DNA from: Flagellimonas sp947499585
Lineage (GTDB): Bacteria; Bacteroidota; Bacteroidia; Flavobacteriales; Flavobacteriaceae
Length of the DNA stretch: 64,000 nucleotides
Reading direction: 5' to 3'
Assembly: GCF_044596045.1 (NCBI RefSeq)
Contig: NZ_CP138995.1
Location: 1,736,001 to 1,800,000, forward strand
This document shows positions 55,401 to 62,610 of this stretch, piece by piece. The notes beneath the pieces are model-generated. The model was not told where the DNA came from. It ran no database searches and saw nothing but the letters and a program-made list of their open reading frames with translations. Each line of letters starts with the position of its first letter. Positions within the stretch are counted from its first letter, which is position 1. A program made the position numbers and the translations under genes.

Positions 55401-55977
55401 CATCTCCATCATAATCCAAAAAATTGGATTGTATAGAATAGCTTTGGTCAGCGAGTCCATAATCCACTGCCTTTTCTATAAAAGACATTTTTCCATTTTT
55501 AACCCCATTGTTAATGAACAATAGATTCGCATTGTCCTGCGCATTTGAGTTTCTGGGCCCTCCGCGACTTACATAGACGTCGGGATATCCGTCCTGATTA
55601 ATATCAACAATGGCGACACCATTAGACCATCCTGAAGTTAACATATTAGCGTCCCTTGTTACATCCTTGAATTCAAAATTTCCCTGATTTAAATATATCC
55701 TATTACTTACCATATTACCGGTAAAGTAAATATCTTGCTTTCCATCTTGATCAAAATCTGCAACTGCTACACCAGCACCATTGTACATATACTCAAAATC
55801 AAGCACGACCAACTCCCCATCAATATCAATTACGTTGTTAAAATCAACGCCCGTTTTTGATTGATCAAGCTTTATAAACAAGGGATGAGTAGTTTTTTGA
55901 CATGAATTAATAAACCATAGCACGCTAAGGCCGATTATCAAAATTTTAATTTTGTTGGAGCAGTGATTTGTTAGCAT
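52456..55977 (-). CDS. Giant FG-GAP/UnbV (CRTAC1-like) lipoprotein, copy A
   Basis: From the ATG at 55977 (MLTNHCSNKIKILIIGLSVL) the protein is 1173 residues with a lipoprotein Cys in WFINSCQKT. A longer frame from 56004 adds nine residues in the hairpin region. FG-GAP repeats such as DFDQDGKQDIYFTGN, DINQDGYPDVYVSRGG, DVNNDGFMDVVVLD and DYDKDGDIDLFVGG fill two propellers. An UnbV/ASPIC domain near 530-600 (GIGTEITLYYEDQLQKQYF, HFGLGDIQKVDSVKVVWPN) lies between them. It is the first gene after SusD, separated by a strong hairpin, and pairs with copy B. Function is unknown; surface binding is inferred from lipoprotein status and neighbours. Confidence 0.88.
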   Translation of the reverse strand: MLTNHCSNKIKILIIGLSVLWFINSCQKTTHPLFIKLDQSKTGVDFNNVIDIDGELVVLDFEYMYNGAGVAVADFDQDGKQDIYFTGNMVSNRIYLNQGNFEFKDVTRDANMLTSGWSNGVAIVDINQDGYPDVYVSRGGPRNSNAQDNANLLFINNGVKNGKMSFIEKAVDYGLADQSYSIQSNFLDYDGDGDLDMYLLNNALVDYNRNTARPKNLIGQAPSQDKLYRNNGDNSFTDVSNEANILVEGFGLGVSSCDINMDGLPDLYISNDFLTDDILYINQGDGTFQNEIKSYMQHLTFNGMGNDISDVNNDGFMDVVVLDMLPPDNRRWKLTMMGNNYDSFKNRTTFDYHPQYIRNTLQLNNGNGTYSEVGQMAGIEATDWSWSALFGDYDHDGQKDLFITNGYRQDITNQDFMVYGSNILTMGTEEANKKQRMEELNKLPGIKLTNYLYKNTDGYNFEDISNENGFTEPTYSNGAAYADFDNDGDLDLIINNIDDPAGIFKNTIDGTKRYLKFNFEGIAPNLDGIGTEITLYYEDQLQKQYFTPYRGYLSSMEPSLHFGLGDIQKVDSVKVVWPNKKVQVLKNVLTKQIITLQQIDAEYPESKVISNIKDPLFHSTGKTTIEFLHSEDDFVDFKIQPLLPHMHSKNGPGMAVGDANGDGLEDVFIAGATGQSGVLKTQNTDGKSFSETVFQDITSEDMGALFFDADSDGDQDLYVISGGSSAVKNSTAYQDRIYENDGAGTYSKIDALPESLVSGSVVTGADYDKDGDIDLFVGGRVKPGEYPLSPKSSLLKNNSSTRNIKFNEDQSFSKNSGELGMVTAALWTDFDNDSWVDLIVVGEFMPIRFFKNNEGNLQEITEQIALKGTSGWWNSIASGDFDNDGDSDYILGNLGLNSRFKASLEEPLCIYAKDYDKNGLIDPVMCHYIDGENQIAHSRSDLIDQINAMRVRFRTFSNYADSSFEESFLKDELKDALVVKSEMFEHIYIENLGNSKFKLSYLPKECQIAPMYSQLVGDFNEDGNLDFVAVGNFYSGEVFGGNYDASIGWFMAGDGKGDFEAINVAQSGFFVRGDAKSQVNLFTTDSELILSGINNDRLKVHSRKLGDEFIYHPNPQDASLMIHFEDGSIQKRELYYGSGYLSQGSRKQLIPKDAEYIVVKNFEGVETKIDVRE

Positions 55978-56003
55978 ATAATAAAATAAAAAAATACTAT
56001 TCA

Positions 56004-56045
56004 AAGTAAGAAATCCAACCCGTAAAAGGATTGGATTTCTTACTT
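56004..56045. terminator. Strong hairpin between SusD and the FG-GAP genes
   Basis: Arms at 56004-56018 and 56031-56045 are perfect over 15 bases with a 12-base loop. On the minus strand the stem is followed after about 10 bases by a T-rich run (near 55983-55997). It lies 66 bases after the SusD stop. It could terminate part of the transcripts or protect the 3' end of SusCD mRNA, lowering expression of the downstream genes. Confidence 0.7.
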
Positions 56046-56111
56046 AAATTAAACTAACTTAACTATTATCATTATCTATGATAAATAAACAACTTATTTA
56101 AACTTACATTT

Positions 56112-57674
56112 TTAATAACCTAGGTTTTGATTCAAAGCTCCTCCAGCTCTATCAACTTCAGATTGAGGAAATGGGAATACCTCAAACTTAGGGTCCCAAG
56201 AATCACCAAATATGGAAGGGCCTAAATCCCATCGGACTATATCAAACCATCTGTGTGGCTCCAATGCCATTTCTACTCGCTTTTCTTGCATCATAGCCGC
56301 TAACAAATCAGATCCACCAGCCAAATCCGCTAGTCCAGCACGATTTCTGATATCATTGATTTGCTGTTCAGCAATTGCGGCATCGCCACTACCCCTTATA
56401 AGTGCTTCTGCATACAGTAGTTTCAACTCAGCGAACCTGAACCAACGCTCATTGTTAAAATCTGCAATACCATTGGGAGAATGATTGGAACTATCTGCAT
56501 TTGAAGGACCCCTAAGCTTTTTTCCAGTAAAACCGGAGGATGACCATGCAGGGTCATAGGGTTCATCTACCGCACCAGCCCTGTTAAAGGTTATGTAATC
56601 TTCCCCATCGGCAAATACTGTAGCCGCCAATCGAGTATCACCAGCTTCAAAGGCATTTACCAAATCTTCGGTGGGGACAAACCATCCACGGTTGCCTCCT
56701 GGTGCTCCAACATCTCCCGGAGCATCCCAATAGTAACCTCTGGCTATACCTTGAGAGGCTTTGAAATTCTCAGAGTGAGTATCGTCAAAAACCCAGATAT
56801 TGTCATCTGAACGTGGACCTCCAAATTGTATCTCAAAAATGGATTCTGAATTATTCTCATTCTCAAATGAAAATACTGCTTCATAATCGCTCACCTCAGG
56901 ATCATCGCTGGTCACTAATGAATAGGGTCCACTGTTGACAACTTCTGCCAAAGCCGTAATTGCCGTTGGCCAATCTTCCTTAAATACATTTACCTTACCA
57001 ATATAAGACCTAGCTGTCCAAGATGTAGCTCTTCCTGTATTATTACTATCCCAACTTTCAGGCAGTCCACTTGCCGCAGCTGCCAAATCTGCTAATATTG
57101 CAGTATATAGAGCATCTTGGGTAGCATTAGGTTGTACTAGATTATTAATGTCACTTAATACTTCGGTTACCAATGGAGGAGTTCCAAACAGTTTTAAAGC
57201 TTGAAAATGGAACCACGCTCTCAGGAATTTGGCCTCTGCATCTAAAACTGTTTTGTCTTCAGCACTTAATTCATTATCACCATCAAGATTGCCCAAAACA
57301 ATATTGGCCCTGGCGATTCCCTCATACAATTGAGTGAAAATTGCCTGATATGCAAGGTCGGATGCCCTAATCTGCAGGTTATCCGCATCTATTGTTCTGG
57401 AGTCAGGGGATGTACTTCCATTCTGCTCGGCATCATCTGAAATTATTACTGTGATTTTCCAATATTCACCATCTTCACTAAGTGTTTCCGTACTTGTTCC
57501 CCAAAAGTCTTGAATGGAGGAATACGATGCAAAAATTGCACTGTCAAAGTCTCCCCTTGTGTTATAAAATGTCGAAGCTGTGACACGATCCAAAGGCACT
57601 AAATCCAATTCATCGTTGCATGAGTGCAAAAACATCATGCAAACAATGAAAAAGTAAATTTTTGTATTTTTCAT
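56112..57674 (-). CDS. SusD/RagB-family surface glycan-binding lipoprotein
   Basis: This 520-residue lipoprotein (lipid Cys at 19, FLHSCNDELDL) has the SusD layout: the N-terminal TPR segment (LDRVTASTFYNTRGDFDSAIFASYSSIQD), ARANIVLGNLD and AKFLRAWFHFQALKLFG, and the C-terminal RFAELKLLYAEALIRGSGD, INDIRNRAGLADL and EKRVEMALEPHRWFDIVRW. It captures the substrate at the outer membrane as a lid over SusC. It starts 19 bases after the SusC stop, as usual. The substrate cannot be read from the sequence. The neighbouring GH36 regulon hints at an alpha-galactoside, but the distal genes fit no known glycan recipe. Confidence 0.95.
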   Translation of the reverse strand: MKNTKIYFFIVCMMFLHSCNDELDLVPLDRVTASTFYNTRGDFDSAIFASYSSIQDFWGTSTETLSEDGEYWKITVIISDDAEQNGSTSPDSRTIDADNLQIRASDLAYQAIFTQLYEGIARANIVLGNLDGDNELSAEDKTVLDAEAKFLRAWFHFQALKLFGTPPLVTEVLSDINNLVQPNATQDALYTAILADLAAAASGLPESWDSNNTGRATSWTARSYIGKVNVFKEDWPTAITALAEVVNSGPYSLVTSDDPEVSDYEAVFSFENENNSESIFEIQFGGPRSDDNIWVFDDTHSENFKASQGIARGYYWDAPGDVGAPGGNRGWFVPTEDLVNAFEAGDTRLAATVFADGEDYITFNRAGAVDEPYDPAWSSSGFTGKKLRGPSNADSSNHSPNGIADFNNERWFRFAELKLLYAEALIRGSGDAAIAEQQINDIRNRAGLADLAGGSDLLAAMMQEKRVEMALEPHRWFDIVRWDLGPSIFGDSWDPKFEVFPFPQSEVDRAGGALNQNLGY

Positions 57675-57693
57675 AATCTACAATTTTTTAAAT

Positions 57694-60600
57694 TTAATTT
57701 AGGGTTACTGATAATCCCAGTTGAACAATTCTTGGCAATGGTGATTGACCACCATCTTGTCCAGTTGCTAAGGTGAAATCACCTTTTTGGAAACTTTGAG
57801 CTCTACCAACTTCAGGATCATAACCACTGTAATTAGTAAATGTAGCCAAGTTTTGAACGCCAAGATAGACGCGCATTCTTGATACAAAGTCGTTGGTCCA
57901 ACTAGTTAATTTTTCTGATGGAAGACTATAACCCACTTGGATATTTTGGATACGTAGATATCCTGCATCTTCAACCCATCGGTCAGAGAACCTGTCGTTA
58001 TCATTTGGATCAGCTCCTGAAATTCTAGGCTGTGAACTTGAATTGGTACTCCCTTCTCCGTTCCAAAAATTTAACACTGCTGTGCTAAAATTGTTATCAT
58101 TGGAAGTTTTTGGATTTTCCAATGACTGTCTTGCTGCATTGAAAATCTGTCTGTCACCTACACCTCTTAGTACAGCTGAAAAGTCCCATCCTTTATAGGC
58201 AGCATTCATGGTAAACCCATAGAAAAATCCTGGGAAAGGACTTCCTAAGAAAGTTCTGTCCTGAGCATCGATAGTGCCATCATCATTCACATCGACAAAG
58301 CGAATGTCACCTGGTTCTGCTCCTGAAGAAAATGCATCTGGTAAAGCAGCATCCGCTTCAGCTGTGTTTTGATAAAGACCATCGGTTTTATATCCATAAA
58401 AATGTCCTAAACTTTCACCAACAGAAGTTCTATGTGTCTGGGCACCACCGATGCCTGAAATAATCTCAGGAATCTGTCCAAGATTTGTAACTTCATTTTT
58501 GACAGTGGTTAAATTGGCGCCGATACCATACTCAAAATCACCAATTTTATCAGCCCAGTTAAAGGATAGTTCAATACCTGAATTTTCAATTTCACCCACA
58601 TTTGCTTCGGCAGGTAAAAAGAATCCGGATGCTTCTGGGATTGGTAAACCCAACAATACATCTTCTGTTGTTTTCTTGTAGTAATCAAAAACACCTGTTA
58701 ATTTACCTTTCATAAGACTAAAATCAAGACCGATATCCAATTGTGTACTTGTTTCCCATTTAAGGTCAGCATTGGCAAATGTGGTTGGAGCAGCACCTTG
58801 TACAGCAACTTGTCCATCGCCAAGTACATAGAAAATATTGTTGTTCAATGCACTTAGGAAAGCGAAGTTTAAACCGGTAAACTGATTACCTGATTGACCC
58901 CATCCAACTCTTACTTTTAAATCATCCACAATACCGTCCTTGTTGAAGAAATCTTCTTGTGAGATTCTCCACCCCGCAGAAATTGATGGAAAAATGTCAT
59001 CTCTGTTTTCCTTGGCAAATCGTGAAGTGGCATCACGTCTGACATTCGCGGTCATTAAGTATTTTCCCTTATAGTTGTAACTTAAACGACCTAAAAACCC
59101 TTGTAACGTCCATATATCGGCCTCATTAGCGGAAGCAACAGAAGCACCACTAGAGGCAAAGTTAGGGTTGAACAAATTCCGACCTTGAATCCTTACTTTA
59201 TCGAAGCGGAATTTTGTTTGCTCAAAACCAAATATTGCATTGATATTGTGGTCTCCAAATGTTTTATCATAAGATAAAGTAGCCGCAGATGTAATAGTTA
59301 GCTCAACTGGTCTTGATGTGACCCTCAAATCATCACGTGCGCCTGAATCATCAAAATCAACAGGTGCCTGATAAAATTCACCCGAACCTACGTTGTAATC
59401 CAGTCCTAAAGAGGGTCTTAATTTTAAACTAGGAGCAATTTCCAGTTCTGCATAGAAATTGGCGAGAACTTTTCTGTTTTGGATTGTTGTTTCGTTTGCT
59501 CTATTATCAGTTCTAAAGACCAAATTATTACCTCGAGCGCCTCCCAGGTTTGCGGGACTTTCCTGTGCATACCCTAGCGGACCATTAGGGTCAAAAATTG
59601 GAAAATAAGGAGCATTTAAAGCTGAATTGAATCCAGCGAACAATGAACCCTCACTTTGAGTCTGCCTGTCAGTTTGGCTAATTAAAAGCGACTCTCCAAA
59701 TTTCAACCTTTTTCCAACTTTTACATCAGAATTAGCCTTAAAAGCAAATCTTTCAAAACTTTGAGCTCTTTCAACACCTTCATTGTCTAGATATGATCCT
59801 GAAATAAAATAAGTTGCCTTATCGCTTCCACCGCTAACACTTAGGTTGTGGCTTTGAACGAATCCATCTTGAAACACAGCATCTTGCCAATCCACAAATG
59901 GTCTCCCATTAAATGTAGAGAAATCATTTCCAACTTGGTTTTGTATACCTATAAATTGATCAACATTAAGAACATCTATTGTCTCTCTAACAGTCGCCAC
60001 TGAGGCATATCCATCATAAGTAACTCTTGCGTCACCACTTTTACCACGTTTTGTAGTTACAATGATAACCCCATTTGCTGCTCGTGCACCATAAATTGCT
60101 GACGAAGCGGCATCTTTAAGAACGGCAATTGATTCAATATCGTTTGGATTGAGACCCGCCAATGGATTAGAATCTGTGGTGGATGAAGTATTAACCGTAA
60201 TGTTTGTGGTCTGTACCAGGGGAACACCATCTATTACCCATAAAGGATCATTCACGCCAGGTGTACCAACACCTCTGATACGAACTGCTATTGGTGCACC
60301 TGGATCACCACTTCTAGTGGTAATATTTACACCTGCCAAAGTACCTGCCAAAACCTGATCTGGACTTGTTATGGGTTTGTCCTGAATAAGTTCAGCACCC
60401 AAAGTCCCTACGGCACCGGTAAGGTCAGCCTTTCGTTGAGTACCATAACCTACAACCACCACTTCACTTAAGGATTGGGCGTCAGGTTCCAGCGTCACGT
60501 TTATCGTTGTTCTTCCGTCAACATTAATTTCTTGCACTCCATAGCCTACATAGGAAAAAACAAGGGTGTTGGAACCTTCCGGGACATTGATGGTATAGTT

Positions 60601-60798
60601 TCCATCAAAATCGGAAACGGCACCTGTTGTAGTCCCTTGAACCACAATACTAGCTCCCGGTAAAGGACCATCAGAATCCGCAATAGCTCCAGATACCGTG
60701 GTTTGTGCCAACGATGTCTGTACTCCGAAAATAAGAAGAACGAACAGTGCAGAAAAGGCTGACGTCGTCGTCTTAAGTTTAGTTAAAGTTTGCTTCAT
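57694..60798 (-). CDS. SusC/RagA-family TonB-dependent transporter
   Basis: This 1034-residue protein has a signal peptide (to about 31), then a carboxypeptidase-D-like domain (about 33-110; VSGAIADSDGPLPGASIVVQ, GNYTINVPEGSNTLVFSYVG). The TonB box/plug begins SEVVVVGYGTQRKADLTGAVG near 112 and includes VRIRGVGTPGVNDPLWVIDG and VLKDAASSAIYGARAANGVI. A 22-strand barrel ends LPRIVQLGLSVTLN. It imports the substrate held by SusD. The promoter carries a TACATTTG box and the 19-bp operator shared with the GH36 gene, 144 bases upstream of the ATG. Confidence 0.96.
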   Translation of the reverse strand: MKQTLTKLKTTTSAFSALFVLLIFGVQTSLAQTTVSGAIADSDGPLPGASIVVQGTTTGAVSDFDGNYTINVPEGSNTLVFSYVGYGVQEINVDGRTTINVTLEPDAQSLSEVVVVGYGTQRKADLTGAVGTLGAELIQDKPITSPDQVLAGTLAGVNITTRSGDPGAPIAVRIRGVGTPGVNDPLWVIDGVPLVQTTNITVNTSSTTDSNPLAGLNPNDIESIAVLKDAASSAIYGARAANGVIIVTTKRGKSGDARVTYDGYASVATVRETIDVLNVDQFIGIQNQVGNDFSTFNGRPFVDWQDAVFQDGFVQSHNLSVSGGSDKATYFISGSYLDNEGVERAQSFERFAFKANSDVKVGKRLKFGESLLISQTDRQTQSEGSLFAGFNSALNAPYFPIFDPNGPLGYAQESPANLGGARGNNLVFRTDNRANETTIQNRKVLANFYAELEIAPSLKLRPSLGLDYNVGSGEFYQAPVDFDDSGARDDLRVTSRPVELTITSAATLSYDKTFGDHNINAIFGFEQTKFRFDKVRIQGRNLFNPNFASSGASVASANEADIWTLQGFLGRLSYNYKGKYLMTANVRRDATSRFAKENRDDIFPSISAGWRISQEDFFNKDGIVDDLKVRVGWGQSGNQFTGLNFAFLSALNNNIFYVLGDGQVAVQGAAPTTFANADLKWETSTQLDIGLDFSLMKGKLTGVFDYYKKTTEDVLLGLPIPEASGFFLPAEANVGEIENSGIELSFNWADKIGDFEYGIGANLTTVKNEVTNLGQIPEIISGIGGAQTHRTSVGESLGHFYGYKTDGLYQNTAEADAALPDAFSSGAEPGDIRFVDVNDDGTIDAQDRTFLGSPFPGFFYGFTMNAAYKGWDFSAVLRGVGDRQIFNAARQSLENPKTSNDNNFSTAVLNFWNGEGSTNSSSQPRISGADPNDNDRFSDRWVEDAGYLRIQNIQVGYSLPSEKLTSWTNDFVSRMRVYLGVQNLATFTNYSGYDPEVGRAQSFQKGDFTLATGQDGGQSPLPRIVQLGLSVTLN

Positions 60799-60852
60799 AA
60801 TCTTTAAAAATTGGTTATTGAATTAATTTTAATTGAGTTTAGTTAATGAATA

Positions 60853-60866
60853 GTGAAACGGTTCAC
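60853..60866. promoter_or_regulatory. Inverted repeat in the SusC leader
   Basis: GTGAAACGGTTCAC has perfect 5-base arms around ACGG, 55 bases upstream of the SusC ATG and inside the predicted 5' leader. It could be a second operator or a small hairpin. Confidence 0.35.
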
Positions 60867-60941
60867 CTTACAAGCCAACAGCTCACTATAACTGAATTTC
60901 AAACTCTTCAAAAGATGGTATGTTTTTTGAAAAAATGATTA

Positions 60942-60973
60942 ACTATGATATAGTGTGCTATTAGTCAAATGTA
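60942..60973 (-). promoter_or_regulatory. SusC promoter box with 19-bp operator
   Basis: On the minus strand TACATTTG (60973-60966) is followed by five bases and then TAGCACACTATATCATAGT (60960-60942). The 13-bp core ACTATATCATAGT is a palindrome with 5-base arms. The same arrangement precedes the GH36 gene at 62611, so a shared regulator, most likely the GntR-type protein encoded between them, binds at the transcription start. Confidence 0.8.
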
Positions 60974-61244
60974 AAACAAAATTTTTAATATTTAAAAATG
61001 AGAGTTAGAAAATAACGGATTTAACAAAATAAGGTGCATTTTGTTGTATTATTGTCATTTCAGGTATTTGAAAAATAAAATGGGTGTGTAACAAGTTGTC
61101 AAGTGTCCACGGGGTTTACCGTGATAGGAGCAGAGTTCTATTAACAGTTATTAATGAAAGACAGTTTTGGGTTGGAATTGATATTTAATATTGTTAATCT
61201 TATATTGCTCCGATAAATAGGGCAACATCTAGAAAGTTAGAAGT

Positions 61245-62258
61245 ATGACAGTGGTTGATGTAATAAATAAGTACCAAGAAAAATATGACTTGACAAAACA
61301 TGAACATTTAGTGCTGGGTATTATCGAATCTATTGACGATGGGGTTTTAGAGCGGCAAGATCAACTACCTTCAATAAATGAGATGGTTGCAGAATTGGGT
61401 TATGCAAGAAAAACAATTGTTGGTGCTTATGAGGAATTAAAGAGCAGAGGACTTGTGGAGTCCAAAAAGGCCAAAGGATATTTTATTGTTAGTAAGGAAA
61501 CAAATATGGTGAGAAGAATCGCTTTGCTTCTTTATTCACTTCAGCGTTTTCAAAAGGAATTCTACGACGCTTTCCGTGGAGAATTGGGAGAACGTTTTCA
61601 AATTGATGTTTTCTTTCATCACAATAATTTATCTGTATTTGAGAATACATTGATGAACATTAAGGGTAAATATGGTTTTTATGTAGTGGCTCCCATACCC
61701 CATCCAGTGGCAAAATCTTTGTTAGGGTCTTTTTCTCCAGATAAATTGCTCGTTGTTGATAGGTTTGTTCAGCCAAGCAAGAAATATTCCTATATCAGTC
61801 AAGAGTTTGGGAATTCAACGTACAGCAAGTTATTAAAGTTACTCCCAAAAATAAGAAAGTACAAGCTGTTTGTGTTATTTGTAGATGAAGATGGAGATCT
61901 TCCCAATAGTGTTGTAAATGCATTTGAAAAGTTCTTATCGGATCATAATGTGAAGGGGGTTATAGAAAAGAAATACGACTTGTCTATTTTAAAGAAAGAT
62001 CATTTGTATTTTGCCACAAATGATTCTTTTTTATGGGATATACTAAAAGATTGCGCAGATAAAAAGTATGTTTTAGGGAAAGATGTTGGCATTCTGTCGC
62101 ATGATGATCACATCATTAAAAAATTCATATCTGGTGGAATTACTACAATCTCAACTGACTTCAGCGAAATGGGTGTTCAAGCTGCGTTGCATGTAAAAAG
62201 CGGTGAGATTACCCAACAAATTACTCCTTCCTATTTAATAGATAGAGGTTCTGTATAA
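61245..62258 (+). CDS. GntR-type regulator with LacI-like sugar sensor
   Basis: This 337-residue protein has an N-terminal GntR winged helix (about 10-75; QLPSINEMVAELGYARKTIVGAYEELKSRGLVESKKAKGYF). A periplasmic-binding-protein-like sensor follows (from about 88; RRIALLLYSLQRFQKEFYDAF, then VGILSHDDHIIKKFISGGITTISTDFSEMG). This mix is typical of Bacteroidota regulators of sugar loci. It sits between the SusC operon and the GH36 gene, both of which have the same operator at the transcription start, so it probably represses both until a sugar binds. There is no signal peptide. The ATG at 61245 gives MTVVDVINKYQ, a normal start. Confidence 0.9.
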   Translation: MTVVDVINKYQEKYDLTKHEHLVLGIIESIDDGVLERQDQLPSINEMVAELGYARKTIVGAYEELKSRGLVESKKAKGYFIVSKETNMVRRIALLLYSLQRFQKEFYDAFRGELGERFQIDVFFHHNNLSVFENTLMNIKGKYGFYVVAPIPHPVAKSLLGSFSPDKLLVVDRFVQPSKKYSYISQEFGNSTYSKLLKLLPKIRKYKLFVLFVDEDGDLPNSVVNAFEKFLSDHNVKGVIEKKYDLSILKKDHLYFATNDSFLWDILKDCADKKYVLGKDVGILSHDDHIIKKFISGGITTISTDFSEMGVQAALHVKSGEITQQITPSYLIDRGSV

Positions 62259-62355
62259 AACCTTAATCTTTTTTGAAATCTGTGATTTTCATCTAATAAA
62301 TTGACATAATCCTATTTTGGAATTTATCAACATGATGACATCTCATTTTTTTTAT

Positions 62356-62387
62356 TATCTTTGAACAGTAGCATACTATATCATAGT
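62356..62387 (+). promoter_or_regulatory. GH36 promoter box with 19-bp operator
   Basis: TATCTTTG (62356-62363) is followed by five bases and then TAGCATACTATATCATAGT (62369-62387). Only one base differs from the SusC operator, and the spacing is identical. The site would cover the transcription start. The predicted leader is about 240 bases. Confidence 0.8.
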
Positions 62388-62469
62388 ATTTTATTCCAAA
62401 AAGACTTCGTTGTTTGATTTTTTTGTTTAGACGCGGTGGCTATTTGTTTTAAAAAGTAATTAACGATAT

Positions 62470-62497
62470 AGTTTGAGTTAGTTTAAGTTAGTTTAAA
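62470..62497 (+). repeat. Short tandem repeat in the GH36 leader
   Basis: The 10-base unit (close to AGTTTAAGTT) occurs nearly three times in a row (agtttgagtt, agtttaagtt, agtttaaatt). Its role is unknown. Similar GTTAGTTTAA strings occur at a few gene boundaries in the window. Confidence 0.5.
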
Positions 62498-62508
62498 TTC
62501 AAAAGTGT

Positions 62509-62537
62509 AAAAGCCAGATAAAATCTATCTGGCTTTT
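62509..62537 (+). terminator. Hairpin in the GH36 leader (attenuator-like)
   Basis: AAAAGCCAGATA (62509-62520) pairs perfectly with TATCTGGCTTTT (62526-62537) around a 5-base loop, and the stem ends in T4. It looks like an intrinsic terminator but lies between the predicted promoter and the GH36 ATG at 62611. It may end transcripts of the regulator gene or attenuate the GH36 message. Confidence 0.65.
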
Positions 62538-62610
62538 CTCAGCTATTAATTGACTGCAGTAATTTAATACTAAATATTCTAGCGGTAAAGTTTTAATATT
62601 TTTTGAAGAA

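Larger units (their letters stand above)
60799..61244. other. Divergent regulatory gap between SusC and the GntR-type gene (446 bases)
   Basis: It contains the SusC promoter box and operator (60942-60973) and an inverted repeat at 60853-60866. A weak CACGG-N6-CCGTG repeat lies at 61108-61123. No small gene is visible. I see no clear -7 box for the regulator gene. Confidence 0.6.
62259..62610. other. Regulatory gap and leader before the cytoplasmic GH36 gene (352 bases)
   Basis: In order it holds the promoter box and operator (62356-62387), a half-operator GATATAGT (62465-62472), a tandem repeat of a 10-base unit (62470-62497) and a 12-bp hairpin (62509-62537). No small gene is obvious. Confidence 0.6.

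Noticed and set aside
61108..61123. CACGG-N6-CCGTG inverted repeat upstream of the GntR-type gene
   Set aside because: Only 5-base arms and no second copy seen; too weak to call as an operator.
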